From Megalobrama amblycephala (lineage: Eukaryota; Chordata; Actinopteri; Cypriniformes; Xenocyprididae), in assembly GCF_018812025.1 (NCBI RefSeq), contig NC_063061.1, positions 9,504,589 to 9,568,588 of the forward strand: a stretch of DNA of 64,000 nucleotides. Reading direction: 5' to 3'. A program made the position numbers and the translations under genes. Below are positions 58,901 through 64,000 of the stretch, piece by piece. How positions within the stretch are numbered: position 1 is the stretch's first letter; each line of letters starts with the position of its first letter. The notes under the pieces were generated by a model. That model was not told where the DNA came from. It was given only the letters and a program-made list of their open reading frames with translations, and did not search any database.

Positions 58901-60529
58901 CGCTGTTAGACAGATGGTATATATTTCATCATTTGTTTTTAGCTTTTAACGATCATTTTGGTGAATGTACATCCGTTAAACTTTATAAAATGTTTCTTTA
59001 TAAAACGACTTTATAGAAGTTATTGAAAGTTACCATAAAACACTTCCATTATAATGGGATTATAGGCCTGAATAGCAACAATAACATTTGTAGTAGTTAC
59101 ACCTTCATAATATTAGACTAATATATTCAAGTGTAATATTAAATATTACAGCTGTTATTTACTTGGGTCTGCCCAAGTAAATACCCACTCCAAACATATT
59201 ATCGAAGCATCACCAGTCTCCATATCAGTTTTAAAATTACAGTACATTAACAAGCGTGAGAATATCATAAAGACAACATGACTTATTATTATGTTTCTTA
59301 TTTGTGATCAGACTGACTTTTTTAAGGCCTAAAACATCATTTATATTAACTGTATATCATGCAACACAAAGGTAAACTAAGGTGAGCTAACTTTACGGTC
59401 TAAGCTTTGAGTAAGCACTTCTGTTGTTATATAACATTGCTTTTTAGGTAGCTTATAAAAGATAGAGTTCTGCATTTTAAACATTTGGCCTAATTTGAAG
59501 AGACACGTGAAGTGGCTTGCTTAGAATTTCTAGTAGGTTATTATGGTGCTAGTATAATGTTATTTGTCGTCATTTGATTTCTTGTACCCGATATGTTAAA
59601 AACCTGACAGCACAGATTATTTTTATATCACTTCATTTTCCTCAAACATCCACTGGTGTTTTTTTCCTAAACATATTCACAAATTAATTCACTGATATTA
59701 ACAGAAGAACAGACCCTCTGGAGTGACTTCAATAAAGAATACGTTATGCATAAAATTGTATATATAAAAACAAATCTACAACATGTGGTAAAAATGTCAG
59801 TCTCTCTAATACTCATTTTTTGTAATTGTAACACATTTGACTCACATTTTTCCATTCAATACTTTATCTATGCTCTCATTATGAACCACTTAGTGAAGCA
59901 AATGAGGACCTTTGTAAATGAGAATCTTTATACAGGTCAAAAAAAGTCGTTGTAAAATTAATGTAGGAATCATGCTTAACCTTTGAGCCCTTGCAACTTT
60001 TGTGGGAAGATTAATATTATAATGAGTGCCTAAATGCCATGCAAATTTCTGCCAAGTACCTGCTGAAATTAAAAAGCTAGGTGGCAATCTAGAAAATTAG
60101 ATACATATTTTAGCTTTCAATCGCACCTCAACCCTTCGTCTTATATTTAATCTTAATGAATACCTGATTAACATACCTGGCCCTGCAGGCACACATGCAC
60201 CGCCCCCTTCACCCACCCCTTCAGCACCGCCCCAATGCTCAGTATGCATATTCACGACTTATACACACATGTGTAATAGATCTATATATGTGTGAGCAGT
60301 ATTAGATTTAATCCGTGATTTTAGTGTAAAACCTTTATCATCTGAGAAATCCACATTTTAACAAAATATAATATCTTATAGCAATATTATTAAGCAATTA
60401 TAAAATAAGACAATTACTACTTAGTTGACATCTGTCAATCTAAATAAAAGTCAAGCAATTTCACAATCTTCTTAATTATATTATCATGTAATAATAGATG
60501 AGTGAGACAAGTAATATTATCAATATTAC
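58901..60529. other. 5' flank of the dach gene, AT-rich
   Basis: No gene, transposon terminus or tandem array recognised. A C-rich stretch at 60180-60240 is the only compositional feature. Confidence 0.4.
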
Positions 60530-62406
60530 TTATAAAGAGAAGAGAAGAGATAACGCATATAGGGAAAAGACAATGTGAGAAGGAGAGGAGTCATAATGAG
60601 ATGCACTGAGAGATGAGAGGAAGATGGACAGAGGAGAAGAAAATAGCATATAGAAAAGATCAGGCAAGAAGAAACAAGCTATAGAGAAGGAGATTAGACA
60701 AAAAGAGACAAGCTGAGCACAGAAGAGAGGAGAAGAGACAAACTGAGCATTGATGAGAGGCGATGACATGATGACACGAGACAATATGAATCGATAACAA
60801 GGATAGCGGTGAGGCAAAGTGAGAGGGAAGGAGTCATACAATTACAGAAGTTGATGTACTTGAAGAGAAGAGATGAAACGAGGAGACAAGCAAAGAAGAG
60901 AAGAAATGAGCATAGAAAAGACAAGAAGAGGCAAGATGAGATGAGGACAGGTGAGACAAATTGAGACGAGAGGAGACAAGAAGTGACAAGTTGAGCATAG
61001 AAGAAAGGAGACACAATAATGACACAAGACATATGGATCGATAACAAGGATAGCGATGACACAAAGTGAGAAGGAAGGAGTCACACAATAAGAGAAGATT
61101 ATATACTTGAAAAGAAGAGACAAAACGAGGATACGAGCAAAGAGAGGAGAAGAGACGAGACAAAACAAGACTTGAGCAGTGATGAGAGGCAATGAAATTA
61201 TTACATGAGACATATAAGACAAGTGAGAGGGAAGGAGTCATACGATGAGAGAAGATGATATACTTGAAGAGAAGAGATGAAACAAGAAAGAGGCGAGAAG
61301 AGACAAGATGGGACAAGATGAGATGAGGACAGGTGGGACAAATCGAGATGAGAGGAGACAAGAAGTGACAAAATGAGCATAGAAGAGACAAATTAAGCAT
61401 AGAAGAGGAGACAAAATGATGACACAAGACATCTGAAGTGGTAACAATGGATCACCTCACCTCGAGATGAGGTGATATGAGAAGAGACAAGATTAAGCAA
61501 GACAAGACGAAAAGAGATGAGACAAACAAGATGAGACAAGTTAAGCATAGATGAGACGAGCTGAGACCAAAAGAGACCAGTTGAGCATAGAAAAGAAAAT
61601 AGAAAAGCAAAAAAGAGAAATACAGAGATGTGATGTATGAAGAGATAACAATGATAACAATAAGACAAAGTGAGTAGGAGAGGAGTCATACAATATGATA
61701 CAATGAGAGAAGAAGATATACTGGAAGAGAAAAGACGAAACAAGAAGAGAAGAGATGAGATGAAACAAAACAAGACAAGCTTATAGAAGAGACGAGTTGA
61801 AAAGATTTGAGACAAGATAAGCATAGAAGAGACAAATTGAGCATAGAAGAGAGGAGACAAAATGTGACGTGACATGTGAAGACAGGTGAAGAAATAAAAA
61901 GTGAAAGGAAAGGAGTCATACAATGAGAGAAGATAGAAACAGAGAAGAGAGGAGAAGAGAACAGGTGAGACGAACCGAGAAGAGATGAGAATAGAACAGA
62001 CAAGATTAGACAAGATGAGCAAATACTAGACGAGAAGAGATAAGAAGTTGAGCATAAAAGAGATGAGATTAGGCAAGACAAGATGAAAAGTGAAGAGATG
62101 AGACAAGAGGAGACAAATAAAATGAGACGTGTTGAGCATAGAAAAGAAAATAGAAAAGCAAAAAAAGAGAAATACAGAGATGTGATGTGTGAAGAGATAA
62201 CAATGATAATGATGAGACAAAGTGAGTAGGAGAGGAGTCATACAATATGATACAATGAGAGAAGAAGATATACTGGAAGAGAATAGGTGAAAAAAGAAGA
62301 GACAAGTAGGGAAAAGAAGAGAAGAGACAAGAAAAGAGAAGCTGAGCATAAAAGAGACAAGATGAGGTGAGATGAGACAAAATGGCAAGATGAGATGAGC
62401 TGGACA
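60530..62406 (+). repeat. Purine-rich composite satellite array
   Basis: The plus strand is overwhelmingly A and G, built from GAGAAGAGACAAGATGAGAC-like words. Higher-order anchors of the form GGAGTCATACAAT recur near 60587, 60829, 61077, 61235, 61680, 61912 and 62235, usually preceded by GATAACAA-GATA words and followed by GAGAGAAGATxATATACTTG. Blocks 61581-61730 and 62132-62283 are a close ~551-bp-offset duplicate. Long minus-strand frames here encode only Ser/Leu/Val-rich low-complexity sequence and are artefacts. Confidence 0.85.
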
Positions 62407-62408
62407 TA

Positions 62409-63971
62409 CAGTGGGTACGGAAAGTATTCAGACCCCCTTAAATTTTTCACTCTTTGTTATATTGCAGCCATATGCTAAAATCATTTAAGTTAATTTTTTT
62501 TCCTCATTAATGTACACACAGCACCCCATATTGACAGAACAACACAGAATTGTTGACATTTTTGCAGATTTATTAAAAAAGAAAAACTGAAATATCACAT
62601 GGTCCTAAGTATTCAGACCCTTTGCTGTGACACTCATATATTTAACTCAGGTGCTGTCCATTTCTTCTGATCATCCTTGAGATGGTTCTACACCTTCATT
62701 TGAGTCCAGCTGTGTTTGATTATACTGATTGGACTAGGAAATGAGAATCATGAGGTCAAAGGAACTCCTGAAGAGCTCAGAGACATAATTGTGGCAAGGC
62801 ACAGATCTGGCCAAGGTTACAAAAAAATTTCTGCTGCACTTAAGGTTCCTAAGAGCACAGTGGCCTCCATAATCCTTAAATGGAAGATGTTTGGGACGAC
62901 CAGAACCCTTCCTAGAGCTGACCGTCCGACCAAACTGAGCTATCGGGGGAGAAGAGCCTTGGTGAGAGAGGTAAAGAAGAACCCAAAGATCACTGTGGCT
63001 GAGCTCCAGAGATGCAGTCGGGAGATGGGAGAAAGTCAACCATCACTGCAGCCCTCCACCAGTCGGGGCTTTATGGCAGAGTGGCCCGACAGAAGCCTCT
63101 CCTCAGTGCAAGACACATGAAAGCCCGCATGGAGTTTGCTAAAAAACACCTGAAGGACTCCAAGATGGTGAGAAATAAGATTATCTGGTCTGAGACAAAG
63201 ATAAAACTTTTTGGCCTTAATTCTAAGCGGTATGTGTGGAGAAAACCAGGCACTGCTCATCACCTGTCCAATACAGTCCCAACAGTGAAGCATGGTGGTG
63301 GCAGCATCATGCTGTGGGGGTGTTTTTCAGCTGCAGGGACAGGACGGCTGGTTGCAATCGAGGGAAAGATGAATGCGGCCAAGTACAGGGATATCCTGGA
63401 CGAAAACCTTCTCCAGAGTGCTCAGGACCTCAGACTGGGCCGAAGGTTTACCTTCCAACAAGACAATGATCCTAAGCACACAGCTAAAATAACGAAGGAG
63501 TGGCTTCACAACAACTCCGTGACTGTTCTTGAATGGCCCAGCCAGAGCCCTGACTTAAACCTAATGAGCATCTCTGGAGAGACCTAAAAATGGCTGTCCA
63601 CCAACGTTTACCATCCAACCTGACAGAACTGGAGAGGATCTGCAAGGAAGAATGGCAGAGGATCCCCAAATCCAGGTGTGAAAAACTTGTTGCATCTTTC
63701 CCAAAAAGACTCATGGCTGTATTAGATCAAAAGGTTGCTTCTACTAAATACTGAGCAAAGGGTCTGAATACTTAGGACCATGTGATATTTCAGTTTTTGT
63801 TTTTTAATAAATCTGCAAAAATGTCAACAATTCTGTGTTTTTCTGTCAATATGGGGTGCTGTGTGTACATTAATGAGGAAAAAAATGAACTTAAAATGAT
63901 TTTTGCAAATGGCTGCAATATAACAAAGAGTGAAAAATTTAAGGGGGTCTGAATACTTTCCGTACCCACTG
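62409..63971 (+). mobile_element. Tc1/mariner transposon with long IR/DR-type inverted repeats, 1563 bp
   Basis: Flanked by TA (62407-62408 and 63972-63973), the Tc1/mariner target duplication. Terminal inverted repeats of about 218 bp (62409-62626 and 63754-63971) start CAGTGGGTACGGAAAGTATT. The word AGTATTCAGACCC occurs at both the outer and inner end of each repeat, the IR/DR arrangement of the Sleeping-Beauty-like fish group. It is inserted in the purine-rich array, which continues at 63974. Confidence 0.95.
62750..63754 (+). pseudogene. Inactive Tc1-family transposase (DD34E type), frameshifted
   Basis: DNA cut-and-paste transposase remnant. The N-terminal helix-turn-helix is recognisable (LRDIIVARHRSGQGYKKIS, then VPKSTVASIILKW), followed by a linker/second HTH ([19 protein letters not shown]) and the catalytic domain ([51 protein letters not shown]). 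Damage: reading frame changes near 62763-62768, near 63024-63035 and near 63558-63565, the last displacing the conserved Glu region. At 63186-63200 the family WSDETK motif reads WSETK, so the first catalytic Asp codon is missing. The second catalytic Asp remains at 63462-63464. It ends at the stop 63752-63754, abutting the right inverted repeat. Confidence 0.92.
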
Positions 63972-63973
63972 TA

Positions 63974-64000
63974 TAAAAAGACAAAATGAAACAAAACAAG
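63974..64000 (+). repeat. Continuation of the purine-rich satellite array
   Basis: AAGACAAAATGAAACAAAAC resembles the words left of the transposon, so the Tc1 element interrupts a single array that runs off the window. Confidence 0.7.

Noticed and set aside
60530..62450. Long minus-strand open frames (up to ~209 codons) rich in Ser, Leu, Val
   Set aside because: They are the complement of a purine-rich satellite; overlapping frames give the same low-complexity composition and there is no domain.

Overview
The window looks like teleost nuclear DNA, most likely from a cyprinid (carp/zebrafish-like) fish. The reasons are a vertebrate dachshund-family exon with a splice-donor-like end, a dense load of short DNA transposons (TTAA-flanked and hAT-type), a Tc1 element with long inverted repeats, a DANA/Mermaid-like SINE and many long (AT)n and (CA)n tracts. 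I see no operons, no bacterial features and no viral genes. The genus cannot be fixed from sequence reading alone.

Only one real host coding segment is visible: the first coding exon of a dachshund transcription cofactor, closest to the DACH2 type, on the minus strand at 58069-58559. It encodes residues 1-163, including the whole N-terminal Ski/Sno/Dac (DACHbox-N) domain, and ends at what reads as a non-canonical GC splice donor. Everything at lower coordinates (1 to about 58067) is therefore most simply read as intron 1 of this gene. The promoter and 5' flank lie at about 58560-60530.

The putative intron alternates between two textures. Repeat-poor blocks of 0.5-2 kb (for example 1081-2239, 8417-9700, 13580-15770, 17500-18580, 20600-22640, 24700-26430, 38420-39350, 49830-51780, 52960-54430 and 54760-55960) are the natural candidates for conserved developmental enhancers, which DACH loci are known for. 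Between them lie mobile-element insertions: seven TTAA-flanked elements of several families, including a pair of identical 944-bp length; hAT-type elements with perfect 8-bp target duplications, some nested several deep at 9711-13576; a ~1.1-kb hAT element at 34911-36009; a hAT-like element at 36648-37193 that was itself hit by a SINE; foldback CACTCTAAAAAA elements; palindromic elements with a GATTAATCGCGATTAATCG junction; a two-copy family with recurring ATTCGGT/ACCG boxes; and a relic of a LINE reverse transcriptase.

Tandem repeats include a degenerate ~80-bp minisatellite split by transposons (31410-34170), an AT-rich array (47510-49800) split by a unique segment, and, upstream of the gene, ~1.9 kb of purine-rich composite satellite (60530-62406). 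A dead Tc1 transposon (62409-63971) has inserted into that satellite, which resumes at 63974. Nothing in the window proves a new biological system. The observations most worth checking are the GC splice donor, the nested hAT stratigraphy, the ATTCGGT element family, the purine-rich array and the interrupted minisatellite.
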